This document shows positions 18,726-27,709 of a stretch of 64,000 nucleotides of DNA, piece after piece. Each line of letters starts with the position of its first letter. Position 1 is the stretch's first letter. The position numbers and the translations under genes are program-made. The notes under the pieces are model-generated. The model was not told the DNA's origin. It did not search any database and saw only the letters and a program-made list of their open reading frames with translations. The stretch comes from PALSA-911 sp963839645. Its GTDB lineage: Bacteria; Pseudomonadota; Alphaproteobacteria; Acetobacterales; Acetobacteraceae. The stretch lies in contig CAWIVZ010000007.1 in NCBI GenBank assembly GCA_963839645.1, forward strand, positions 46,999 through 110,998. Reading direction: 5' to 3'.

Positions 18726-19586
18726 GCGCCGACCGCGGAAAGCAGGCCCCCCGGAGGTTACGCGCAGCAGGTCGAGGATCTGCCGGGTGATCAGCCCGTC
18801 CCGGGCCTGCAGGTGATCGAGGATGTTGAAATGGTTCGCGCCGGGAACCGGCAGCAGCGCGCCGGGCGCGTGGGCGGCGGCGCGCCTGGCATGCAGGCTC
18901 CGGCTGTCCTCCATCAGGGCCGGAAGTTCCGCGGTGCCATAGGCGATGCTCATTGGTTTCATCACCACCGGCAGGCGCAGCGGCGACAGGGTCTCCACTT
19001 CCGTGTCGGTCAGTTGCAGCTTTTCGTTCAGGTAGGTGTCGCGGATCGGGCCGAGTTCGAACACGCCGGAGATCGCCAGGGCGGCGGTCACGGCGGGATG
19101 CGACAGCGCCATGGCGGTCAGGTGCCCGCCGGCGGACCAGCCGGTTACCACGATCTTGCCGCCGATGCCGTGCGCCGCGCCGTGCCGCGCCAGCCAATCG
19201 AGCGCCGCATGGATTTCCGTGACGATCTCGCTCAGCGTCGCGTCCGGCGCCAGGGTGTAGCCGGGGAACGCGGCGGACCAGCCATGGGCGCGGATGCCCT
19301 CGCACAAAACGCTGGCGGCGTCGCGGCTGTTGCGCTGCCAGTAGCCGCCATGGATGAACACCAGGCAGGGTGCGGTCGCGTTTGCCGCGGGAAACAGGTC
19401 CCAGGCGTTTCGCTCGCGCAGGCCGTAAGGGATGTCCAGCTTGTCCGGATGCGCCGCGCGATAGGCGGCGGAACCGGCCGCGCGTTTGGCGACGATGGCG
19501 GGGCTGTCGGGGACGGCCTCGGAGTTGTTGTAGGCGCTGTCGCGGGCGGCGCGGCTGAGCCGGGCCCAATCGGAACTCACGGTCAC
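18722..19586 (-). CDS. Alpha/beta hydrolase (kynurenine formamidase-like), frameshift at the 3' end
   Basis: The oxyanion motif FIHGGYW near residue 77 and the nucleophile elbow VTGWSAGGH near 150, with GANHFNILD near the end for the catalytic His, place it in the HSL/kynurenine formamidase-like carboxylesterases. The start is a GTG at 19586 with AAGG upstream. The raw frame reads on for nearly 200 codons antisense to the neighbouring oxidoreductase. A one-base skip at the run of six Cs (18747-18752) instead ends the protein at a TAG at 18722-18724, giving about 287 residues. That is the normal size and is strong evidence for a homopolymer error. The substrate is not known. Confidence 0.82.
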
Positions 19587-19635
19587 GGACTTACCTTTTC
19601 ATAGTTGATCCGCTCATGCGGCTTCATCGGAGGGA

Positions 19636-20418
19636 TCAAGCGGGCAGCTTTCCATGGTGGGAGTGCAGCTGCGCCGACAACTCCCGCCGCAGCTCATTGA
19701 ACGCCGGTGAGGATACATCGCGCGGCCGGTCCAGCAAGACACGCCGGTCCGACACGATGCGGCCGGGCCCCGGCGACATGACCACAACGCGGTCGGCCAG
19801 GAAGATCGCTTCCTCGATCGAATGGGTCACGAAGATCACGGTCAGGCCGGTGCGCTGCCAGAGATCGAGCAGTTCGTCCTGCAGGCGCTCGCGCGTCATC
19901 GCGTCCAGCGCGCCGAAAGGTTCGTCCATCAGCACCACCCGGGCGTCGTTGGCGAGCACCCGGGCAATGGCGACGCGCTGCTTCATGCCGCCGGAAAGCT
20001 GGTGCGGATAGGCGTCGGCGAAGGCGCGCAGGCCGACGATGTCGATGTAGCGCTCCGCGATGTCGGCCACTTCCTTGCGCGCCAGGCCGCGGGCGGCGGG
20101 GCCGAAGCCGATATTGCCGCGCACCGACAGCCACGGGAACAGGCCATAATCCTGGAATACCATGCCGCGATCCGGTCCCGGACCGGCGACCGGCCGGCCG
20201 GCGACGATAACCTGGCCTTCGCTGGCTTCCTCGAAACCGGCGACGATGCGCAGCAGGGTGGATTTGCCGCAGCCGGACGCGCCGATCAGGCAGACGAACT
20301 CGCCGGCGGCGATGTGCAGATCGGCGCCGCGCAATGCCTCGATCTCCCCGGCCGGGCCGGTGAAGCGCTTGGTGACGTGATCGACCCGGATCAGATCTGC
20401 CCCCCTGGTGTCAGCCAT
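19636..20418 (-). CDS. ABC importer ATP-binding protein (SsuB/TauB/NrtD type)
   Basis: The 260-residue ATPase has Walker A GASGCGKST near residue 47, the Q-loop sequence GMVFQDYGLFPW, signature LSGGMKQRVAIARVLAN, and Walker B VVLMDEPFGALD. The PW after the Q-loop and the overall sequence fit the sulfonate, taurine or nitrate group. It is last in a three-gene minus-strand operon (binding protein, permease, ATPase). Its start overlaps the permease end by 8 nt. The substrate is not determinable from the ATPase. Confidence 0.9.
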   Translation of the reverse strand: MADTRGADLIRVDHVTKRFTGPAGEIEALRGADLHIAAGEFVCLIGASGCGKSTLLRIVAGFEEASEGQVIVAGRPVAGPGPDRGMVFQDYGLFPWLSVRGNIGFGPAARGLARKEVADIAERYIDIVGLRAFADAYPHQLSGGMKQRVAIARVLANDARVVLMDEPFGALDAMTRERLQDELLDLWQRTGLTVIFVTHSIEEAIFLADRVVVMSPGPGRIVSDRRVLLDRPRDVSSPAFNELRRELSAQLHSHHGKLPA

Positions 20419-21199
20419 GTTGCGGACTCCAGCGCAGCAGCCGCCGGCCGAGCAGTTGCACCGCCTTGTCCGACAGGAAGCCGGCGATGCCGATGGTGAT
20501 CATGCCGGCGATGACGATCTCGGTGCGCGACAGCTGGCGGGCATCCATGATCATGGCGCCGAGCCCGGTCTGCACGCCGGTCATCTCGCCGACCACGATC
20601 ACCACCCAGGCAAACCCAAGGCCCAGGCGCAGGCCGGTGAACATGCCGGGCAGGGCGGCCGGCAGCACCACCTTGGGAAACATCGCCGCGCGCTTCACCC
20701 CCAGCATGGAAGCCGCCTCGAACAACCGCGGCTCGACGCTGCGCACGCCGAAGATGGTATTCACCAGGATCGGGAAGAACGCCCCCAGCGCCACCAGGAA
20801 GAAGGCCGAGCGCGCGCCAAGGCCGAACACAATCATCGACAGCGGCAGCCAGGCCGTGACCGGCACCGGGCGCAGCACCTGCAGCATCGGGTCCAGCAGG
20901 TCGCGCACCACCGCCAGCCGCCCGATCAGCATCCCCAGCGGCAAGGCCAGCGCCGCCGCCAGCAGGAACGCGCCATAGACCCGTCCGGCGGAGGCGAGCA
21001 GATGGCCGAGCAGGGTCGCACTGAAGGCGTCGTCGTAGATGCCGCCGAAGGCGAGGTCCCAGAACGCCACCGCGACATCCGATGGCGGCGGGATCAGGCC
21101 GGGAGTGCCGCGCGTGGCCAGCCACCAGCCGAGCAGGCACAGCCCCGGCACCGCAACGGCCAGCAGCGCCCGCCTGGCCTCTGTGGTGGCGTGCGTCAA
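20411..21199 (-). CDS. ABC importer permease (SsuC/TauC type)
   Basis: The 262-residue protein has about six hydrophobic segments and the BPD permease loop EAASMLGVKRAAMFPKVVLPAALPG near residue 163. It pairs with the upstream periplasmic binding protein and downstream ATPase. The start is a TTG at 21199 that overlaps the stop of the binding-protein gene as TTGA, indicating translational coupling. The family imports sulfonates, taurine, nitrate, thiamine precursors or similar. Confidence 0.88.
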   Translation of the reverse strand: MTHATTEARRALLAVAVPGLCLLGWWLATRGTPGLIPPPSDVAVAFWDLAFGGIYDDAFSATLLGHLLASAGRVYGAFLLAAALALPLGMLIGRLAVVRDLLDPMLQVLRPVPVTAWLPLSMIVFGLGARSAFFLVALGAFFPILVNTIFGVRSVEPRLFEAASMLGVKRAAMFPKVVLPAALPGMFTGLRLGLGFAWVVIVVGEMTGVQTGLGAMIMDARQLSRTEIVIAGMITIGIAGFLSDKAVQLLGRRLLRWSPQHG

Positions 21200-22167
21200 G
21201 CGGCGCTCGCCACCTCGTCGGAGAATTTGGTATCCAGGAAGGTGGTGAAATCCGGCAAGGCGCGGATCTGCTTCAGTTCCAGCATCTGCTCGGCGTAGGT
21301 CTTCACCTGTTGCACCATCAGCGGTGTCATCCGCCAGTTCAGTTCCACATTGGGCACCGATACGGCGATGGCCTCGCGCTTCTGGCCGAGTTTGGCCACC
21401 GTCATGGCGATCATCTCGTCATGGTTGGCCATCGCGAAGCCGCTGGCCTTGCGCTGGATGTCGACCATCATCTTCACGATCTCCGGCCGCTCGGTGATGG
21501 TGTCGCGATGCGTGCCGACGATCATGTTCAGGCTGCCCATCGGCGTGGAGTAGGGATACTCGACGATCTTGCCGACCCCGGTGCTGACCGACACGCCGGG
21601 TGCGGGTTCGGCGCCGACATAGGCATCCACGTCACCGCGGGCGAGGGCCGCGTTCATTTCGCTGAAGCTGACGCGGACGGGCTGGATGTCCTTGATCGTC
21701 ATGCCTTCCATTCGTAGCCGTTCCAGGATGAAGACTTCCTGGGTCGAGCCGGGCCAGATCGCGACCTTCTTGCCGCGCAGGTCCTTCAGGCTGGCGATCG
21801 GGCTGTCCTTGGCGGCGACCACGGCCATGCCCTTGTTGCAGGCGGAGGCGACGACCACGACGGGTTCGTGTGCGGCGGCGCCCAGGATGCCGGCGGCGAT
21901 GCCGAAGGTGGCGAAATCCACTGATTTGGTGACGACGGCGTTCTTGCCATCGGTGGGGCTCTCGAACGGGATCACCTCGATCCTATAGCCGGCCGGGGTG
22001 AAGCGTTCGTAGAAATAGGGCGTGATCGAATGGATCAGCTTCAGCGCGCCCATCTTGATGACGATGGGGGATTGCGCCGCTGCGGAGCGGATGAAGGGCC
22101 CGTCCGCGGAGCGGATGAAGGGTAAGGCGAGCCCGGCGGCCAGCATCGAACGGCGATTGAGTGACAT
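21196..22167 (-). CDS. ABC importer periplasmic substrate-binding protein (SsuA/NrtA-like)
   Basis: The 323-residue protein starts MSLNRRSMLAAGLALPF, with a twin-Arg-like n-region and a signal peptide ending near AAAQS. The mature part follows the NMT1/SsuA pattern: ITPYFYERFTPAGYRIEVIPF, DFATFGIAAG, LKDLRGKKVAIWPGSTQ, and a DVDAYVGAEP segment. The signal region contains an 8-codon tandem duplication (PFIRSADG). It is first in the importer operon. Ligand specificity is not evident; the locus lies outside the phn cluster and lacks PhnD similarity. Confidence 0.86.
   Translation of the reverse strand: MSLNRRSMLAAGLALPFIRSADGPFIRSAAAQSPIVIKMGALKLIHSITPYFYERFTPAGYRIEVIPFESPTDGKNAVVTKSVDFATFGIAAGILGAAAHEPVVVVASACNKGMAVVAAKDSPIASLKDLRGKKVAIWPGSTQEVFILERLRMEGMTIKDIQPVRVSFSEMNAALARGDVDAYVGAEPAPGVSVSTGVGKIVEYPYSTPMGSLNMIVGTHRDTITERPEIVKMMVDIQRKASGFAMANHDEMIAMTVAKLGQKREAIAVSVPNVELNWRMTPLMVQQVKTYAEQMLELKQIRALPDFTTFLDTKFSDEVASAA
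22082..22122. repeat. 24-bp-period tandem duplication inside the binding-protein signal peptide
   Basis: The 17-mer GCGGAGCGGATGAAGGG occurs at 22082-22098 and again at 22106-22122, a period of 24 bp or eight codons, so the reading frame is kept. In the protein this appears as PFIRSADG followed by PFIRSAAA in the hydrophobic/cleavage region of the signal peptide. Confidence 0.85.
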
Positions 22168-22604
22168 GGCGATCCCTCGCTGCGTTGCGGCGCCGGCGGA
22201 GGCCGGACGCCATTTCGTCGGTATCAGCAAGCCTCGTGCCAAGCCTGCCCCGCGCTGGCATCGGCCGCATGACGCACGGCAAGGCGTTTCCGGCGCTTGG
22301 GCGGGTGGGAGATCACTCGGACGATTTGTCGGAAAATTAGGCATTTGCTTTGTTTGCATGCGGGTTTTGGCGGTATCACCGCATGCTTCCGGCTGGCTCC
22401 GATATCCGCCCCCGAATCGTCCCCGCCAACTCGCCGGCCTTCAGCAAGGCGGTTCAAACGGGACGGATCGACAGAGTCGGGCAGCGCGGGGGATATTATG
22501 GTCTATAGACATCGCCGCAGACATCGCCGCACTGGCGGGTTCGCCGGAAATTGGAGGCTTTACGCATGGTTTTATCCTTTCATCTGATGCCGGGAAGCTA
22601 GCGA
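22168..22604. other. 437-bp intergenic region between importer operon and RodZ-like gene
   Basis: I see no credible gene here. The stretch around 22320-22380 is AT-richer than its surroundings and could hold promoters for the divergent genes. At 22502-22511 there is a perfect 10-bp palindrome, GTCTATAGAC, similar in style to HutC-type operators. A 12-bp tandem repeat (AGACATCGCCGC, twice) lies at 22508-22531 and overlaps the right end of the palindrome. Confidence 0.5.
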
Positions 22605-24173
22605 ATGGGCGATACATCCCGTGCTCCGGGCTTTGGTGCCGATGCGGACGAAGCTGCCTTTCAGCGCCTGGAGCAGGGGGTGGCGGCGCTGCGCCGCGAC
22701 ACCGCCCGCCTGCGCCAGCAACCCGCCGCCGCCCTCGGAGCGTTGCATGACCCGAGGGAACTCGATGCTTCCCTGGCCGAGGTCAACCGGCGGATCGATG
22801 CCTTGGCCAGCCGTGCCAACGCTCCAACCGATCCCGGACCGATCCTGGCCGCGCTGACCACCGTCGAGGAGAAGATTTCCTCTCTCACCGCCAGGCTCGA
22901 CCGCTTCGCCGAGCAGAGCGTGTTGACCGAGGCGATGGCGTCGGCGACTGCCAAGATCGACGGTCTGGCGGCACGGCTCGATGCACGGCTGAACCAGCTT
23001 GAGGAGAAGCAGGCCGAGTTCAGCGCTAAGCTCGCCCAGGCGATGTCCGAGCCCAAGCCGGCGCCCCCCCAACCGGCACCGGCGCCTGTGACTGCGCCGC
23101 CGGCAGCCTCGCCGCTCGCTGCTCCGGCTCCCGCGGCGATGAAGCCGCCGGCCCCGGCACCTTTGGCTTCGCCGCCCCCACCCGCAACCCCGGCGCGCGC
23201 GCCGACGCCGCCGCCCAGCCTGCCGCCCGCATCGGCTTTCGCCACCTTGCCAAAGGCCGAGCCCGAGCCACGGCGCTCGCATCTGCCGGCCCTTCTGGTG
23301 CTCGTCGTGATGGTGTTCGCGGCCGCCGCGGCCCTGGCGTGGCTGCGGCCGGATCTGGTCAAGTCGGACAAGATCGTGCACGAGTGGCTGGAACCCGCGC
23401 GCGACAAGGCAATGCACTGGCTGCATCTAAGCCGGGACACGTCGGCAACCTCGCCGGCCGTCCTGGTGGCGTCTGCCGGACCGGTAGCCCCGGCCGGTGC
23501 CTCCACTGAGGCGACGGGCGCGCCAGTGCAGAACCCCACTGCCGCCATGCCGGCCCCCGTTTCCGATGCCGGCCCGCCCGTGAGCGCTTCTCAGGCCGAT
23601 CCGGCAGACACCCGGCCGGATTCCACCACGCAATCCGCGACGCCCGAGCAGACAGCATCGGCCGGAACGGAGGGTGCGGTGACCGATGTACCGCCACCGG
23701 CGGAGATCGCGATGGCAACCGTGGCGAACAGCCCGGCGAATACAGCGGTCTCCCGAGCGGGGCCCTCGATCACCTCCGCTCCACCGGCGCCCGCCCCTGC
23801 TCCGGCTGCCTCGCATATCGTGGTGGGCGCCCGGGCGGATGTCTGGCTGATGGTCCAGGACGATCAAGGCCGAACCCTGCTGGCGCGCGTTCTGCATCAA
23901 GGCGAGACCTGGACGGCGCCGGACCGGCGCGGACTGCGGCTTTCGACCGGCAATGCCGGGGCGACGTTCGTGTCCATCGACGGCGTGACCTGGCCCTCGT
24001 TGGGCAGCAACGGAGGCGTGCGCCACGACTTGCCGCTGGATGCCACGCTGCTGTCGGTGGCGATCGCACAGACCCGGAAATCCAAGCGTTCCGCCGGTGA
24101 GCGGTCGGCCAATGACGAGCGCGCAAAGCCGTTCCCGGGTGCGTCCAAGCGGTCGAAAACGGTTAGCCAATAA
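22605..24173 (+). CDS. Membrane protein with coiled coil, Pro-rich linker and RodZ C-terminal-like (DUF4115) domain
   Basis: The 522-residue protein begins with a predicted coiled coil (about residues 15-145, many Leu/Ala/Arg heptads). A very Pro/Ala-rich cytoplasmic linker (about 148-220) follows, then one transmembrane helix (HLPALLVLVVMVFAAAAALAWL, about 226-247) and a second low-complexity linker. The periplasmic C-terminal domain (about 400-485) reads ADVWLMVQDDQGRTLLARVL and GLRLSTGNAGATFVSIDG, close to the RodZ C-terminal beta domain. RodZ normally has an N-terminal helix-turn-helix that binds MreB; here a coiled coil replaces it. GGGAAG precedes the ATG. A role in the cell envelope is likely but unproven. 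Confidence 0.68.
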   Translation: MGDTSRAPGFGADADEAAFQRLEQGVAALRRDTARLRQQPAAALGALHDPRELDASLAEVNRRIDALASRANAPTDPGPILAALTTVEEKISSLTARLDRFAEQSVLTEAMASATAKIDGLAARLDARLNQLEEKQAEFSAKLAQAMSEPKPAPPQPAPAPVTAPPAASPLAAPAPAAMKPPAPAPLASPPPPATPARAPTPPPSLPPASAFATLPKAEPEPRRSHLPALLVLVVMVFAAAAALAWLRPDLVKSDKIVHEWLEPARDKAMHWLHLSRDTSATSPAVLVASAGPVAPAGASTEATGAPVQNPTAAMPAPVSDAGPPVSASQADPADTRPDSTTQSATPEQTASAGTEGAVTDVPPPAEIAMATVANSPANTAVSRAGPSITSAPPAPAPAPAASHIVVGARADVWLMVQDDQGRTLLARVLHQGETWTAPDRRGLRLSTGNAGATFVSIDGVTWPSLGSNGGVRHDLPLDATLLSVAIAQTRKSKRSAGERSANDERAKPFPGASKRSKTVSQ

Positions 24174-24206
24174 GGCCATCAGCGCCCACCGGCTGGGAAT
24201 GACGGG

Positions 24207-26312
24207 TCACACCGGCGCGCGCGGCAGCGCGCCGGCCATCAACTCGACCTGACGGGCGATCCGTCCAAGCGCGTCCGCCTGCGGCCCCGCCGGGGCGGGG
24301 CGAGGCGGTATGACGCCGGAGCCCGAGGCGAGGGCCTGCATGGCGCCGCCGATCCAGCCGCGCCATTGCCGCCAGAACTCCGGCGGGAACGCGCCAGCCA
24401 GCTTCGGGTCCAGCTGCATGGCGGACAGCCGGCCGGCGAAGCGGCGCAGCGCGGCGTCGATCACCATCGCGGCCTCCAGCCTGTCCCGGGCGGCGGTGCC
24501 GGGTTCCAGCAGGGCGCGCGATACCGAGGCCTCCACATTGTTCGTGGCGAGCCCGGCGGCGCGGCGCGCCTGGTCCACCTCCCCGGCATCGGCCTCGTGC
24601 AGGAAGAACGCCAGCACGGCCTCGGCATAGGCCCTGTGCGCCGCGATGGCGGTGCGCAGTTCCACCTCCAGGCGCTGCGGCTCCCAGCTTGGCCAGAGGA
24701 AATAGCAGCCGGCGATGGCAATCAGGCCGCCGGCAAAGGTGAGCAGGGCGCGGGTGCCGGCGATCACCCATTCGCTGGTGCCGGGCTGGCCGAGTTCCAC
24801 CAGCAGCACGATCATCGGCGTCAGCGCCGCCAGGAACAGGCCAAGGCTGACCGCGCGGATGGCGAAGGCGAAGATGGCCAGCGGAAACATCGAAGCGGCG
24901 ATGCCGAGCTTGCTGGTGACGAACAGGCCGATCGCCGCCGCCAGGATGCCGCCAAGAACGGTGCCGCCGACGCGTTCCAGGGCGCGGGTGAAGGTGTTGC
25001 CGAAATAGGGCTGCATGGTCGCGACGATCGTGATCGTCAGCCAATGGTCGTACGGGGTGAACCAGATCAGCGTGAACAGGATCGCCGGCGCCGTGGTGAT
25101 GGCGGCGCGCAGGGCGTGGCGAAAGGCCAGCGATTGCCATTTCAGATTGGCCAGCAAGGGCACGCGCACCCGCTGCCAGGGCGTTTGCGGTTGCCCGTCC
25201 AGGGCGGCCCCCGGCAGGTAGTTCGCCGGAACCGCCAAGGTGTGCGCGATGCGCAGACGCTCGATGATGGCGTTGAACGACGGGCGCAGCGGCGAGTCCG
25301 GCGCCAGTGCCTCGACACCCGCCACGATGCCCGCGATCCCGAGCGCGATCTGCTCGTCGGCCTGCCCGGTGTCGCTGACGATGGACTGGCCGATCCGCAC
25401 CAGCAGCGCGCGCAAGGCCTGCAGGCTGTCCCCGGCCAGCCGGCGCTCGTCCGGCCCGGCATCCTCCACCTGGTCGCTGAGGGCGATCAGCGCGGCGAAC
25501 AGCTGGTCGCCGGTCTCCAGCCGGATCAGGCTCTGCGCGGCACGGCTGCTGGCCGGCCCGCGCGTGCGGATGGTTTCCAGCACGGTCGCGCGCGCCGCCT
25601 CGATCGCCTCGCGCACGGCGCGGCGATGGGCGCGGGCGTGGCTTTCCCAGGCGGTGGCGTCGCAGGCCGGCTCCGCGAGCAGATCGCACAGGCCCTGCAC
25701 CAGCGCGCCGAGCCTGTCATAGACCTTGCCGACCGCCAGGCGGGCCGGGCGGAACGGATAGACCGGCCAGATCACCATCGTCAGCACCGTCGCCCACAGC
25801 GAGCCGGCCAGGAACATGCCGCCCAAAATGGCCGCGCTGGCCAGGCTCGGCAGTTGGTGATCGAGCGAGAGGATCAGCACGACGCACAGCAGCCCGCCGA
25901 CCTGCTGGGCCGATTGGCCGAAGACCCGGAGATAGACGGCGCAGAAGATGCCGAGCACGGCGAAGGGCAGGGCCACCGGAATGCCCAGGCCGCGCAACAG
26001 GCCGCCGCCAGCCACGATCAGGGCTCCGGTCACGGCAAAGCTGAGCAAAGCCGGAATGCGCCGGCGGATCGGGCCGCCGGGATCGCACAGGCAGGTGAAC
26101 AGGGCGCCCAGCGCGGCCTCGATCAGGCCCGGCGAGTTCAGCCATTCGCTGGCGGCGATGATGATTGCGGTGGACAGGCCGGCGCGGATGCCCTCGGCCA
26201 GGCTGAAGCCCTGCCGATTGAACAGGATGGGCAGGCGCGCCAAATCCGGCATGGCGGCTTTGAGCCCCGCCGGCTGGCCCGGCATCGGGCCGGTTGGACG
26301 AAAGCCAGGCAT
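24207..26312 (-). CDS. FUSC-family inner membrane protein (aromatic acid/fusaric acid exporter-like)
   Basis: The 701-residue protein has two halves. Each has a cluster of hydrophobic helices (about 45-200 and 395-545) followed by a soluble segment, the standard FUSC layout (YccS, AaeB). The repeated VGGTVLGGILAA-type glycine motif is in the second half. Members export aromatic carboxylic acids, often with a membrane fusion partner, but no such partner is adjacent. The gene is divergent from the URC1-like gene (94-bp gap) and convergent with the RodZ-like gene (33-bp gap). GGGGGAAG precedes the start. Confidence 0.82.
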   Translation of the reverse strand: MPGFRPTGPMPGQPAGLKAAMPDLARLPILFNRQGFSLAEGIRAGLSTAIIIAASEWLNSPGLIEAALGALFTCLCDPGGPIRRRIPALLSFAVTGALIVAGGGLLRGLGIPVALPFAVLGIFCAVYLRVFGQSAQQVGGLLCVVLILSLDHQLPSLASAAILGGMFLAGSLWATVLTMVIWPVYPFRPARLAVGKVYDRLGALVQGLCDLLAEPACDATAWESHARAHRRAVREAIEAARATVLETIRTRGPASSRAAQSLIRLETGDQLFAALIALSDQVEDAGPDERRLAGDSLQALRALLVRIGQSIVSDTGQADEQIALGIAGIVAGVEALAPDSPLRPSFNAIIERLRIAHTLAVPANYLPGAALDGQPQTPWQRVRVPLLANLKWQSLAFRHALRAAITTAPAILFTLIWFTPYDHWLTITIVATMQPYFGNTFTRALERVGGTVLGGILAAAIGLFVTSKLGIAASMFPLAIFAFAIRAVSLGLFLAALTPMIVLLVELGQPGTSEWVIAGTRALLTFAGGLIAIAGCYFLWPSWEPQRLEVELRTAIAAHRAYAEAVLAFFLHEADAGEVDQARRAAGLATNNVEASVSRALLEPGTAARDRLEAAMVIDAALRRFAGRLSAMQLDPKLAGAFPPEFWRQWRGWIGGAMQALASGSGVIPPRPAPAGPQADALGRIARQVELMAGALPRAPV

Positions 26313-26406
26313 GCGGGCGATCTTCCCCCTGGTCGGACAGCAAAGCTGACCCTAACGTGGTCCGGGCCTGAACCGAAGCCCGTCAGGCCCCTTTCCGGAG
26401 TAAGGC

Positions 26407-27709
26407 ATGACCGAAGGCCTCCCTTCCACCAGATCGAACGACCGCAAGGTGCCGCGGGCGATCGTGCTGACCTCGCATCCCTCCGCCGCTTCCGGCCTCG
26501 GGGCGGGCGGGGCGCCGGCCATCGCCTGGGGGGCGGCGGACCCGGCGGTTCGCGGGCCGGTGGTCGCGACGATTACCTCTGTCGGGACCACGGCCAGCCG
26601 CAATACCATCGGCACCCATGCCGGCGCCTATTCGCTGTATCGCGCCCTGGCCATCGCCGCGGGACAGCTGGACCCCGCGCACCGGGCGGACCTGACGGAC
26701 ACGGCGCCGGCGGCGCAGATCGGCCCCTTCCCGCAATGGCACGACCCGGACCGGATCGTCTCGCTCGATCCCTGGGGCCACATGACCGGCACCGCCTTCG
26801 CCGACCGGATCGCCGCCGGCTGGGACATCCGCCCGACCATCGCCATCACCCGCGCGCATATCCACATGCCCGAGATCGTCGCCGCCATCGCCGCCGGGCG
26901 CCTCAGCCCCGATGGCGTGGTGCTGGGGCCGGGCGGCGACGCCCGCGTCACCAAGATCGCCATCGAGCCGGTCTGGTGGCTGCCCGGCGTCGCGCGCCGC
27001 TTCGGCATCGACCCGACCGATCTGCGACGCGCCTTGTTCGAACAGACCGGCGGCATGTTCCCCGAACTCGTCACCCGCCCCGACCTCGATGTGTTCCTGC
27101 CGCCGATCGGCGGCATGACGGTCTATCTGTTCGGCGACGTCTCCCTGCTCGGCAAGTCCACAACGCGCATCACCTGCCGCGTGCATGACGAGTGCAACGG
27201 CTCGGACGTGTTCGGCTCCGACATCTGCACCTGCCGGCCCTATCTGGCGCACGGCATCGAGCTGTGCATCGAAACCGCCCAGCAGGGCGGCGTCGGCGTG
27301 GTCGTCTACAACCGCAAGGAAGGCCGCGCGCTCGGGGAAGTCACCAAATTCCTGGTCTACAACGCGCGCAAGCGCCAGGAAGGCGGCGACCGCGCCGAAC
27401 GCTATTTCGAGCGCACCGAATGCGTCGCGGGCGTCACCGACATGCGCTTCCAGGAACTGATGCCCGATGTGCTGCACTGGCTCGGCATCACCCGGATCGA
27501 CCGGCTGGTCTCGATGAGCAACCTGAAATACGCCCCGCTGGTGGCCGGCGGCATCGATGTGGTTACCCGCGTGCCGATCCCCGACGACCTGATCCCGCCC
27601 GATGCCAGCGTGGAAATGGATGCCAAGAAGGCCGCCGGATATTTCACCGACCGATGTGCCGGACGCGGCCGAACTCGGCATCACCAAGGGCCGGGGCCTG
27701 GAAGCGTGA
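26407..27709 (+). CDS. URC1-like GTP cyclohydrolase II paralogue, frameshift near the C-terminus
   Basis: The protein is about 433 residues after repair. The N-terminal third matches the GTP cyclohydrolase N-terminal domain (GPVVATITSVGTTASRNTIGTH). The catalytic domain has a RibA-like core, ECNGSDVFGSDICTCRPYL, with two of the three usual zinc cysteines visible, then YNRKEGRALGEVTKF. URC1 of the reductive-independent uracil degradation (URC) pathway has this architecture and is linked to uracil phosphoribosyltransferase, as here. A one-base skip near 27652 (GACC to GAC) gives the C-terminus DVPDAAELGITKGRGLEA and a TGA that overlaps the upp start. Without the skip it reads falsely as a fusion with Upp. 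Confidence 0.82.

Noticed and set aside
18135..19586. A 483-residue alpha/beta hydrolase with a long C-terminal extension
   Set aside because: The extension is antisense to the oxidoreductase gene; a one-base skip in the C6 run restores a 287-residue protein.
19636..22167. The ABC importer as the phosphonate transporter PhnCDE
   Set aside because: The binding protein and permease belong to the SsuA/TauC type, and the operon is separated from the phn genes by unrelated genes.
24366..27188. A 940-codon open frame on the plus strand across the FUSC and URC1-like genes
   Set aside because: It is antisense to the FUSC gene and out of frame with the URC1-like gene, is Arg/Gln/Gly-rich with no domain, and is typical of stop-poor shadow frames at 70% GC.
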